Below, one piece after another: positions 7,611 through 12,838 of a stretch of DNA of 16,061 nt (position 1 is its first letter; each line of letters opens with the position of its first letter). Position numbers and translations under genes: made by a program. A model generated the notes under the pieces. It was not told the origin of the DNA. It worked only from the letters and a program-made list of their open reading frames with translations, and made no database searches. The stretch comes from CAZYHU01 sp964524475 (lineage in GTDB: Bacteria > Patescibacteriota > Minisyncoccia > Phycocordibacterales > UBA1006), in contig CAZGCO010000011.1 in assembly GCA_964524475.1 (NCBI GenBank), positions 1 to 16,061 of the forward strand, read 5' to 3'.

Positions 7611-8252
7611 ATGCTTACATTGATTATCGGTAAAAAAAACGAACAGTATCAAAAAATACGAGATGGTTTTTTTGCCGAACATAAAAATATATATCGAATA
7701 GGAAATCATGAAATGAATCATGAATCAATTGTGGGTTTTGCAAAAACAGATTCATTGTTCGGTGAGTCATCATCATATTTTGTTCCACATATAGCAACAG
7801 AATTGTTGATGGATGTAATATATGATATGAGTATGTCTACAAGTAGTTTTTTTGTTACTACAGAAAAACTACTTGCCCCAGAGAAAAAAATACTTGAAAA
7901 AAAATTATTATCTGTCCCCGTACATCAGTACCAAATTACTGACTTGGTGGCAGAAAAACCTATTGTGGGATTATCTGCTTTTACTATCGCAAACACATTA
8001 CCTGTTCGTGATCGTAAAAAATTATGGACGACACTTATGCAATTAAAATATATTGGTGGAGAATCAGCTGAAAGCGTGCACGGGATATTGTTTTGGAAAT
8101 GTAAAGACATGATTGCAAAGAATACAAAAACACCAAACCGTGCAGTAATCATGAATGATATGCGACAGTTAGTACACGGATATCATGTAAATAGAATTCA
8201 AGGAGGGGATTTATGGAACTGGTTAGAACAGTGGGTATTACAGATTAAATAA
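7611..8252 (+). CDS. Short DNA polymerase III delta subunit-like protein (HolA-like)
   Basis: The product has 213 residues, against about 340 for typical HolA. HolA loads the beta clamp by opening the ring. The C-terminal half carries the recognisable part: LSAFTIANTLPVRDRKKLW, then GGESAESVHGILFWKCKDM, which matches the HolA helical segment (F.ladal..rd...a...l..l...ge....ihgil.w). The N-terminal part (LIIGKKNEQYQKIRDGFF) resembles the start of a clamp-loader fold, but no Walker A is present, as expected for delta. Much of the middle is missing, including a clear collar lead-in. Short versions are typical of reduced genomes. The assignment to HolA rests on these motifs only. The stop is followed by a terminator that holds an assembly gap. 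Confidence 0.6.
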   Translation: MLTLIIGKKNEQYQKIRDGFFAEHKNIYRIGNHEMNHESIVGFAKTDSLFGESSSYFVPHIATELLMDVIYDMSMSTSSFFVTTEKLLAPEKKILEKKLLSVPVHQYQITDLVAEKPIVGLSAFTIANTLPVRDRKKLWTTLMQLKYIGGESAESVHGILFWKCKDMIAKNTKTPNRAVIMNDMRQLVHGYHVNRIQGGDLWNWLEQWVLQIK

Positions 8253-8254
8253 TT

Positions 8255-8305
8255 AATAAAACGGTCGGGNNNNNNNNNNCCCCCCCCCCCCCCGACTGTT
8301 TTATT
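8255..8305 (+). terminator. Terminator hairpin interrupted by an assembly gap
   Basis: Left arm 8255-8269 and right arm 8291-8305 are complementary over 15 bp with one wobble (GGTCGGG against CCCGACT). Between them lie ten N (8270-8279) and a C run (8280-8293). The true loop is unknown and probably only a few bases; the hairpin itself likely stopped the sequencing or assembly. Confidence 0.85.
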
Positions 8306-8323
8306 ATAAAAAATTTATAATAA
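8301..8323. repeat. AT-only hairpin
   Basis: TTATTATAAA and TTTATAATAA form a perfect 10-bp stem with an AAA loop. It overlaps the end of the gap-containing terminator and comes before a third hairpin. Confidence 0.6.
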
Positions 8324-8367
8324 AAAACCCTTTATCTACACTTATAAAAAAATGATAAAGAGTTTTT
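8323..8367 (+). terminator. Terminator-like hairpin before the RNA candidate
   Basis: AAAAACCCTTTATC pairs with GATAAAGAGTTTTT over 14 positions with one mismatch and a 17-nt loop, ending in T5. It is A-flanked on the other side, so it could work both ways. It isolates the promoter that follows. Confidence 0.6.
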
Positions 8368-8368
8368 C

Positions 8369-8396
8369 TTGTAAATATTTTATTGTGATTTATACT
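8369..8396 (+). promoter_or_regulatory. Promoter of the structured RNA candidate
   Basis: TTGTAA (8369-8374), 16 nt, TATACT (8391-8396). The predicted transcript start is about A8403. No reading frame follows. Confidence 0.55.
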
Positions 8397-8402
8397 GCCT
8401 TG

Positions 8403-8640
8403 AGTAGTATAAAGTTTTTTGAGAGAGTTTATTTTAGTCTATTTGTTGTACAGAGGTACATCAAGACTTGATGGAGAACATAATAAATAACAGTATTCTT
8501 TTTGATAGTAAGAGATTGATATAAGAGGTACATATAATACCCTAAAGTTGGGTGAACTTTTACCTTTGTATTAATCTCGATCAAAAAGATCTGTTTCTAT
8601 TATCGCATATTATATTAATCTTGCAAGGGGTTATATATAT
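8403..8640 (+). ncRNA. Candidate structured RNA, rod-shaped, 6S-like
   Basis: This gene-free stretch has its own promoter and long-range pairing. The ends close by TAGTATAA (8405-8412) with TTATATTA (8610-8617). The main rod is built from AACAG with CTGTT (8489-8493/8591-8595), a perfect 10-bp helix (8497-8506/8580-8589), a 14-bp helix with three G-T pairs (8512-8525/8565-8578) and GGTA with TACC (8527-8530/8561-8564). The apex can fold in two exclusive ways: ACCC/GGGT (8539-8553) or AAAGTT/AACTTT (8544-8560). The 5' side carries two small hairpins (TGTAC/GTACA near 8448-8461 and CATCA/TGATG just after). A closed end, a wide asymmetric bubble and a long rod recall 6S RNA. I see no signature of RNase P, tmRNA or SRP RNA. 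The 3' end is a guess because no clear terminator follows. Confidence 0.5.
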
Positions 8641-8690
8641 TATGAGAAAATACCTGTGGATAATTATTTTATAGGAAACAATATTTATTA

Positions 8691-8699
8691 TGTTATACT
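8691..8699 (+). promoter_or_regulatory. Extended -10 promoter of ruvA
   Basis: TGtTATACT is followed by 9 nt and ATG 8709; the predicted leader is about 3 nt. Confidence 0.6.
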
Positions 8700-8708
8700 A
8701 GATATATT

Positions 8709-9275
8709 ATGATTCGTTATCTTTCGGGAACTATTATTGAAAACAGTCCATTGTTTATTACCCTTGAAAACAACGGGTTGGGTTACCAGGTGTATATTCC
8801 TGAAACAGTTCACGCAAAAAAAACAGGGGTTATGCTCGCGGTATGGGTTGCTGACATTGTCCGCGAGGACAGTCATGATCTCTATGGATTTTTATCCGAA
8901 ACAGATTTGCAATTGTTTGAATTAATTACTAGTGTTTCTGGTGTAGGTCCGAAACTAGGTGCGAATATGGTACACCATGCAGGTAATGGTATTATCCGTG
9001 CTATAGGGTCTCATGATATCGGATATCTATCAAGTCTTCCAGGTATTGGTAAAAAAACTGCAGAAAAAATTGTTTTGGAATTACGGGACAAGGTTTCGCA
9101 TTTTGGTTTGGCGTCTTTGGGTACATCATCGTTATCGTCACATCAGGATGTTATTGATGGGTTGGTGGCACTTGGTTTTGCAGAGCGTACCGTCCGTGAA
9201 CTATTGTTGAGCATAGATACTACTGATAAAGACACACAAACTATTATTAAAGAAATTATCAAGTTTTTACGATAG
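8709..9275 (+). CDS. ruvA: Holliday junction branch migration protein RuvA
   Basis: RuvA tetramers hold the Holliday junction open in a square-planar form and load RuvB for branch migration, after which RuvC cuts. The product has 188 residues (E. coli 203). Domain I is the OB fold (1-63, MIRYLSGTI ... YGF). Domain II has two helix-hairpin-helix motifs, VSGVGPKLG and LPGIGKKTAEKIVLEL, which grip the DNA arms. Domain III (about 145-188, DVIDGLVALGFAERTVREL) is the RuvB-binding three-helix bundle, joined by a Ser-rich linker. All domains are complete. ruvB is not in this window, and ruvC is over 4 kb away on the other strand. A short terminator follows at once, so it is monocistronic. Confidence 0.97.
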   Translation: MIRYLSGTIIENSPLFITLENNGLGYQVYIPETVHAKKTGVMLAVWVADIVREDSHDLYGFLSETDLQLFELITSVSGVGPKLGANMVHHAGNGIIRAIGSHDIGYLSSLPGIGKKTAEKIVLELRDKVSHFGLASLGTSSLSSHQDVIDGLVALGFAERTVRELLLSIDTTDKDTQTIIKEIIKFLR

Positions 9276-9299
9276 ACCACTAAATGTGGTTTTTGTCTA
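9273..9299 (+). terminator. Short terminator after ruvA
   Basis: ACCAC pairs with GTGGT, followed by T5; an outer TAGAC/GTCTA pair encloses the T tract and overlaps the ruvA stop. Confidence 0.65.
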
Positions 9300-9300
9300 A

Positions 9301-9328
9301 TTGATTTCCTGATTTTATGTGGTATGAT
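9301..9328 (+). promoter_or_regulatory. Promoter of the secreted-protein gene
   Basis: TTGATT (9301-9306), 16 nt, and the extended -10 TGgTATGAT (9320-9328). An in-frame ATG at 9324 is part of the -10 box, which rules it out as the start. The leader to ATG 9363 is about 28 nt. Confidence 0.55.
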
Positions 9329-9362
9329 AGAAAAAAGCTTTTTTACAATAAAATCAAAGACA

Positions 9363-10694
9363 ATGAAAACAAAATACATTTTTATCATTATTTTTTCCCT
9401 TGTTTTTTTTAGTAAAAAAGCAAGCGCATTATGCGGTTTTTCAATTTTCTGTTTACAGAAAAAAGATACCATTTGCATGTATAATACAATACAGTTTAAA
9501 TATTTTATTGAAAATGCAACTTCAATAAAACTATTCGTTCGAGTAAACGGAGTAAACAAGAAGACATACTTCTTGCCGATTAACGACACTATTTTTTCTT
9601 TCTCAGATTCTTCGTTTGGTAACGGAGAGTCAGGAATCAAGAGAGTAAGCTTCGGGCTCCAGGTATTGCGTAATGGAGGATGTTCTTCTCCTTTAAACGT
9701 AAATATTCAGGACACCTTGTACTCCAGATGGAATTGGATTAATCAGGGTAAATTAACGAGTAATTACGCCGCGTGTTATGGTGCTGGATATAGTATTCTC
9801 AATCTACAAACACCAACATCATATTTCAGAGCTGATACTGTTCTTAAGTATAAATGGGAATACACCGTTGCAACATCTGGGTTGTCGTATGCGTTGCCGG
9901 ATACTACGGCAAGTATTACAAATCAAATGAACTCTGTAACACAGAGTTCTAGCTACTATTATAAAAGGTCTGCTTACCCTGCGACGTGTGGTGAGGTTTC
10001 AATCAATTTCGCTGTAGACACGATTGTGTTGATGCAGAAAGTTGCAGGTGCCATGTCACTTCTCAATAGGGATACATTGTTAGTCTCGAATATCGAGGCG
10101 CAATGTACCTATGCAATAAAAACCAGTACGGGATCTACGTATTGGAGCTACGCACATACGGCATCAACGATGAGTGCTCAGTTCAATAATGTTCCAAATG
10201 ACACATATCATTTGGTAGCAAACTGGACGAGTGTGCTCCTTAATTGTCCCGTTTATAGGGACACCTTGGTGGTATACGTACCACCTGCAACAAGTCTTCC
10301 TGTGCAATTGTTTTCGTTTACTGTTTCCAAGAAGCAAAAGGGAAATGATTTGCAGTGGATAACCGCAAGTGAAAAAAATTCTGATTATTTTGAAATCGAA
10401 ATTTCAAAGGATGGTAGATATTTTGATTCTATTGCAATGTTACCTGCCGCAGGTGAGAGTAAGACTATGAAAAAATACAATTTTCTTCATGAGTTTACCG
10501 AACAGGGAATATGGTATTACCGCCTCAAAACGGTAGATAGAGATAACACATTTGAATATTCAAAGGTTATTGCTATCAAGCGAGATTTTGAAGAGATTGA
10601 AATCTGGTATCCGTTCAGTCCAGATGGTAGAAACACAGAACAGCCGTTATTCTGGTATAACCAGTACGGCGATAAAAGGGTGATAGTTAAATAA
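9363..10694 (+). CDS. Secreted protein with a Bacteroidota-like C-terminal module
   Basis: The 443-residue product starts with a Sec signal peptide (about 1-22: MKTKY, a hydrophobic core, cleavage probably after KKASA). The mature protein is rich in Ser, Thr, Tyr and Asn and looks all-beta, with several Cys that could form disulfides outside the cell. Residues about 317-415 (LPVQLFSFTVSKKQ ... LQWITASEKNSDYFEIEIS ... YYRLKTVDRDNTFEYSKV) match the LPVxLxxF / W.TASE.N..YFEIE.S.DG / YYRLKQVD.DG..EYS pattern that precedes sorting domains in many Bacteroidota surface proteins. No clear type IX sorting signal follows; it ends QYGDKRVIVK. The region looks less AT-rich than its neighbours. Transfer from Bacteroidota is likely. 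A surface or host-contact role is inference. A strong terminator follows. Confidence 0.75.
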   Translation: MKTKYIFIIIFSLVFFSKKASALCGFSIFCLQKKDTICMYNTIQFKYFIENATSIKLFVRVNGVNKKTYFLPINDTIFSFSDSSFGNGESGIKRVSFGLQVLRNGGCSSPLNVNIQDTLYSRWNWINQGKLTSNYAACYGAGYSILNLQTPTSYFRADTVLKYKWEYTVATSGLSYALPDTTASITNQMNSVTQSSSYYYKRSAYPATCGEVSINFAVDTIVLMQKVAGAMSLLNRDTLLVSNIEAQCTYAIKTSTGSTYWSYAHTASTMSAQFNNVPNDTYHLVANWTSVLLNCPVYRDTLVVYVPPATSLPVQLFSFTVSKKQKGNDLQWITASEKNSDYFEIEISKDGRYFDSIAMLPAAGESKTMKKYNFLHEFTEQGIWYYRLKTVDRDNTFEYSKVIAIKRDFEEIEIWYPFSPDGRNTEQPLFWYNQYGDKRVIVK

Positions 10695-10717
10695 TTACAA
10701 TCTGATAATATTATTAT

Positions 10718-10746
10718 AGGTCGTGCACTGTGCACGACCTTTTTTT
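10718..10746 (+). terminator. Rho-independent terminator after the secreted-protein gene
   Basis: AGGTCGTGCA and TGCACGACCT form a perfect 10-bp stem with a 3-nt loop, followed by T6 or more. It lies between two convergent genes; the T tract serves the plus strand. Confidence 0.9.
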
Positions 10747-11212
10747 ATTTATCTAATATTCGATACAATAATATTCCTGTGGCGACACTGACGTTGAGTG
10801 ATTCTTTTTTACCATACATAGGTATTTCTGCGATGATGTCACATAGATCTAATACAGTTTGATCTATACCAGTAGTTTCAGTACCAATGATAAATACCAT
10901 GGTTTCTGTTTTGTCTATTTTTTTATAATCGATACTTCGCTCGTGTTGTTCCAGTCCTATAATTGTGTAATTATTTTTTTTATATTCCTGTATTTTTTCA
11001 AAAATATTTTCGCAATATTCCCACGACACAGATTCCTCTGCTCCCAGGGCAGACTTGGCCAGGTCGGAACGTTTACGACCGAACCGATCCAGTGGGGTGG
11101 GGGAATATCCAGAGATAATAATATGGTCGATACCGACACTGTCAGCCGTACGAAACAGTGCACCTACATTGTGTACACTGCGGATATCATGAATGATGAG
11201 AATGTGAGACAT
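10745..11212 (-). CDS. SpoU/TrmH-family RNA 2'-O-methyltransferase
   Basis: Enzymes of this trefoil-knot (SPOUT) family methylate ribose 2'-OH groups in tRNA or rRNA using S-adenosylmethionine. The 155-residue product contains only the catalytic domain. Motif 1 is NVGALFRTADSVG (15-27, with Asn15 and catalytic-type Arg21), motif 2 is FIIGTETTGI, and motif 3 is EIPMYGKKESLNVSVATGILLYRI, which together form the knot and SAM site. There is no N-terminal RNA-binding extension as in RlmB, so it is closer in size to TrmL-like proteins, and the target cannot be assigned. Motif 2 has GTETTG where GNEgxG is usual, a small deviation. An extended -10 box lies 6 nt before ATG 11212, supporting this start. 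It is separated from the upstream orphan gene by a terminator. Confidence 0.9.
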   Translation of the reverse strand: MSHILIIHDIRSVHNVGALFRTADSVGIDHIIISGYSPTPLDRFGRKRSDLAKSALGAEESVSWEYCENIFEKIQEYKKNNYTIIGLEQHERSIDYKKIDKTETMVFIIGTETTGIDQTVLDLCDIIAEIPMYGKKESLNVSVATGILLYRILDK

Positions 11213-11218
11213 ATGTGT

Positions 11219-11227
11219 ACCATAGCA
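11219..11227 (-). promoter_or_regulatory. Extended -10 promoter of the SpoU/TrmH gene
   Basis: TGcTATGGT on the minus strand is followed by 6 nt and the ATG, the same layout as polA and ruvC. Confidence 0.55.
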
Positions 11228-11242
11228 TATTTTTCTTGTAAT

Positions 11243-11267
11243 AAAAAACCGTTCCTGGTGGAACGGT
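11243..11267 (-). terminator. Rho-independent terminator of the orphan gene
   Basis: On the minus strand ACCGTTCC and GGAACGGT form an 8-bp stem with a 4-nt loop, followed by T6. It lies just after the orphan stop. Confidence 0.85.
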
Positions 11268-11284
11268 GTTACTATAGTAAGTAA

Positions 11285-12292
11285 TTAAATCTCTGTCTGC
11301 AATATTTTTTCAGGGTTATATCTTTGTATTTTATCAATAACTTTATTCAAGACTAGAATCATTAGATCATTTTTATGTAAATGTAGGGTACCATTTTTTC
11401 TTGATATTATGGTTGATGTAACAGTCATATTATGACTGTTTGTTACTATGATTCTCTTTGTTTGTACAACGTTTCCATGTTTGATTTTCGTTTTTTCCTG
11501 AAAATCAACAAACAAGTTTTTTTCTACAAGAAGAGTAATCAACATATTTCTTTTGCTCACTAGTCTTTTTAAACTAAATGCATCACTACCTTTGCGTGTA
11601 GTGATAATATTTTTCACTACTTCTCTGGAGATGGTTTCTGGTTTTAGAGGTGTTTTAATAATAATTTCCTTAGTTTTTTTACCATTTTTCTTTTTCTTGG
11701 CTTTTTCAGGTAGTTCTATTTTACCAATAATTTTTAATCCCTTCAGTTGTTTTCTTGGAATGAGAGAAATCTTGTTAAAATTGTTTTCTTCGATGTACCC
11801 ACTGGGTTGTTCTAGAATGATATCAACTATCTTAAATAGATTATCTTTAGAAATTACATCTCTAAATGGTTTTGTAAAAGAGGTAAATTTTCCTTGTGTT
11901 TTTATCTTATTCTTTTTTAGAATAGTACTGAGAAATCGATTTACCATTTCTGTTATGTTGTTGTACTTAAAAACATTTTTATTTAATTCTTGGTACAAGT
12001 CTCTCTGGTTGTTCCAGAAATAATCTGTATCTGTTTCTATTATTTCTCCAAAAAACCAACTTTTTTCATGGTTTACTTTATCAGTAATAAATATTTTCAT
12101 AACCAGACCATTGTCAGTTATTGATATTTTATTACAAAAATAAAAATAGATATTCCTTTCTATTTTCTGAATTGGAATACGAACAAAAAAATAGATATTC
12201 CTTTCCTCTAAATAAAGGAATTGTTCTGGTTTTTTTGTATTTACCGCATCAATCGAAAATACCTTAAAAGATTTTTCTTTATCATCTATCAT
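11285..12292 (-). CDS. Unrecognised 335-residue protein
   Basis: I do not recognise this protein. It is soluble by sequence, with no signal peptide or membrane segment. The N-terminal third is rich in aromatics and beta-like (NIYFFVRIPIQKIERNIYFY). The middle contains a Lys-rich patch (KAKKKKNGKKTKE), probably an exposed linker or nucleic-acid contact. The C-terminal part (KRIIVTNSHNMTVTSTIISRKNGTLHLHKND) looks like paired beta strands. ATG 12292 is the first in-frame ATG after the promoter. A TTGACA promoter with an inverted repeat lies upstream and the leader is about 80 nt, unlike the short-leader housekeeping genes. Its proximity to the sigma-helicase fusion, with only a tRNA between them, makes a functional link possible but unproven. 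Confidence 0.75.
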   Translation of the reverse strand: MIDDKEKSFKVFSIDAVNTKKPEQFLYLEERNIYFFVRIPIQKIERNIYFYFCNKISITDNGLVMKIFITDKVNHEKSWFFGEIIETDTDYFWNNQRDLYQELNKNVFKYNNITEMVNRFLSTILKKNKIKTQGKFTSFTKPFRDVISKDNLFKIVDIILEQPSGYIEENNFNKISLIPRKQLKGLKIIGKIELPEKAKKKKNGKKTKEIIIKTPLKPETISREVVKNIITTRKGSDAFSLKRLVSKRNMLITLLVEKNLFVDFQEKTKIKHGNVVQTKRIIVTNSHNMTVTSTIISRKNGTLHLHKNDLMILVLNKVIDKIQRYNPEKILQTEI

Positions 12293-12339
12293 AGTTATTT
12301 TATTTTTAATGGTTTAGTTACAGGTGATTCTATACCGAC

Positions 12340-12345
12340 AGTATA
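12340..12345 (-). promoter_or_regulatory. Possible second -10 box upstream of the orphan gene
   Basis: TATACT on the minus strand, 47 nt before the orphan ATG, without a matching -35. It is an alternative to the TTGACA promoter further upstream. Confidence 0.3.
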
Positions 12346-12379
12346 CGTCGCTCGGAATAGTTCCTTAATTTTAATATAA

Positions 12380-12408
12380 ACAATACACTTATAAAATTGT
12401 ATTGTCAA
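12380..12408 (-). promoter_or_regulatory. TTGACA promoter of the orphan gene with overlapping inverted repeat
   Basis: On the minus strand TTGACA (12408-12403), 17 nt, TATTGT (12385-12380). ACAATACA (12380-12387) and TGTATTGT (12398-12405) are perfect 8-bp inverted arms 10 nt apart and cover both promoter boxes, as an operator would. Confidence 0.5.
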
Positions 12409-12414
12409 TAAAAT

Positions 12415-12450
12415 AAGACTCAGATGTTTTTACATCTGGATCCAAGTCTT
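12415..12450. terminator. Two-part hairpin in the orphan-tRNA gap
   Basis: CAGATGT/ACATCTG (7 bp, TTTT loop) is enclosed by AAGACT/AGTCTT with a one-sided bulge. On the minus strand it is followed by TTATTTTATT, so it could stop read-through from the tRNA before the orphan promoter. Its function is uncertain. Confidence 0.45.
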
Positions 12451-12456
12451 TTATGG

Positions 12457-12555
12457 TCACAAATATTTTTCTGACGAAAAATTTCGCGACCCCACCTCGC
12501 GGTTTTTGCCTTTCGCTTTGCTCAAACAAAAACATCGCTCCGGTTCACAAAACCT
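12457..12555. other. GC-rich noncoding block downstream of tRNA-Lys
   Basis: This block is visibly richer in G and C than its surroundings and contains repeated GCGA/TCGC-like words, a CGCGA/TCGCG hairpin and a GTTTTTG/CAAAAAC pair. A minus-strand frame crosses it and the tRNA but looks like no protein. It may be part of the tRNA transcript, an unlisted RNA or a degraded repeat. Confidence 0.4.
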
Positions 12556-12582
12556 AAAAATTCCCAGCAGTGGGAATTTTTT
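12556..12582 (-). terminator. Terminator after tRNA-Lys
   Basis: AAAAATTCCCA and TGGGAATTTTT form an 11-bp stem with a GCAG loop. It lies 12 nt after the tRNA 3' end. The A/T tracts on both sides allow action in both directions. Confidence 0.8.
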
Positions 12583-12593
12583 AAACGGTTTTG

Positions 12594-12666
12594 TGCGCTC
12601 GGTAGGAATTGAACCTACGACCATCTCCTTAAAAGGGAGCTGCTCTACCAACTGAGCTACGAGCGC
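12594..12666 (-). tRNA. tRNA-Lys (anticodon UUU)
   Basis: The 73-nt cloverleaf is complete: acceptor GCGCTCG/CGAGCGC (7 bp), D arm GCTC/GAGC with AGTTGGTA, anticodon loop CTTTTAA with TTT, and T arm GTAGG/CCTAC with TTCAATT. It closely resembles E. coli tRNA-Lys in layout. The outermost anticodon-stem pair is G-A instead of G-U. The T loop has CAA where CGA is usual. The discriminator is A and no CCA is encoded, so a CCA-adding enzyme is needed. Confidence 0.95.
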
Positions 12667-12697
12667 AAATTTTTAAAATCAACAAAAGACGTTTACC

Positions 12698-12725
12698 AGC
12701 ATAACATATTTTTTGTTTTTTGCAA
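12698..12725 (-). promoter_or_regulatory. Promoter of tRNA-Lys
   Basis: On the minus strand TTGCAA (12725-12720), 16 nt, and the extended -10 TGtTATGCT (12706-12698). The transcript start is about 25 nt before the tRNA. Confidence 0.55.
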
Positions 12726-12770
12726 TGTTTTTTATGGTTGCTATGTACCATAATAGATAGTCACAGTTTA

Positions 12771-12799
12771 TTGACATAATTTAATATATATGATATCAT
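12771..12799 (+). promoter_or_regulatory. Strong promoter of the sigma-helicase fusion
   Basis: Consensus TTGACA (12771-12776), 17 nt, and the extended -10 TGaTATCAT (12791-12799). The leader would be about 33 nt, and no Shine-Dalgarno is seen before ATG 12839. Confidence 0.7.
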
Positions 12800-12810
12800 A
12801 TATATTAAAT
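12779..12810. repeat. 32-bp perfect palindrome over the -10 box
   Basis: Each base from 12779 to 12794 pairs with its mirror from 12795 to 12810; the centre is GATATC. It covers the spacer, the -10 and the transcript start. A dimeric repressor operator or a cruciform is the natural reading. It is all A/T except one G and one C. Confidence 0.85.
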
Positions 12811-12838
12811 ATTTGTAAACTTGTAAATTAAATAAAAA

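Noticed and set aside
8403..8640. RNase P RNA, tmRNA or SRP RNA
   Set aside because: Their conserved cores (for example GAGGAAAGTC, a tRNA-like end, or the GGAA-loop domain) are not seen.
9143..9640. Minus-strand frame over the ruvA end and the secreted-protein start
   Set aside because: It overlaps two well-supported genes and has no promoter or recognisable motif.
12457..12651. Minus-strand 64-codon frame
   Set aside because: It crosses most of the tRNA-Lys and its terminator, so it is not a protein gene.
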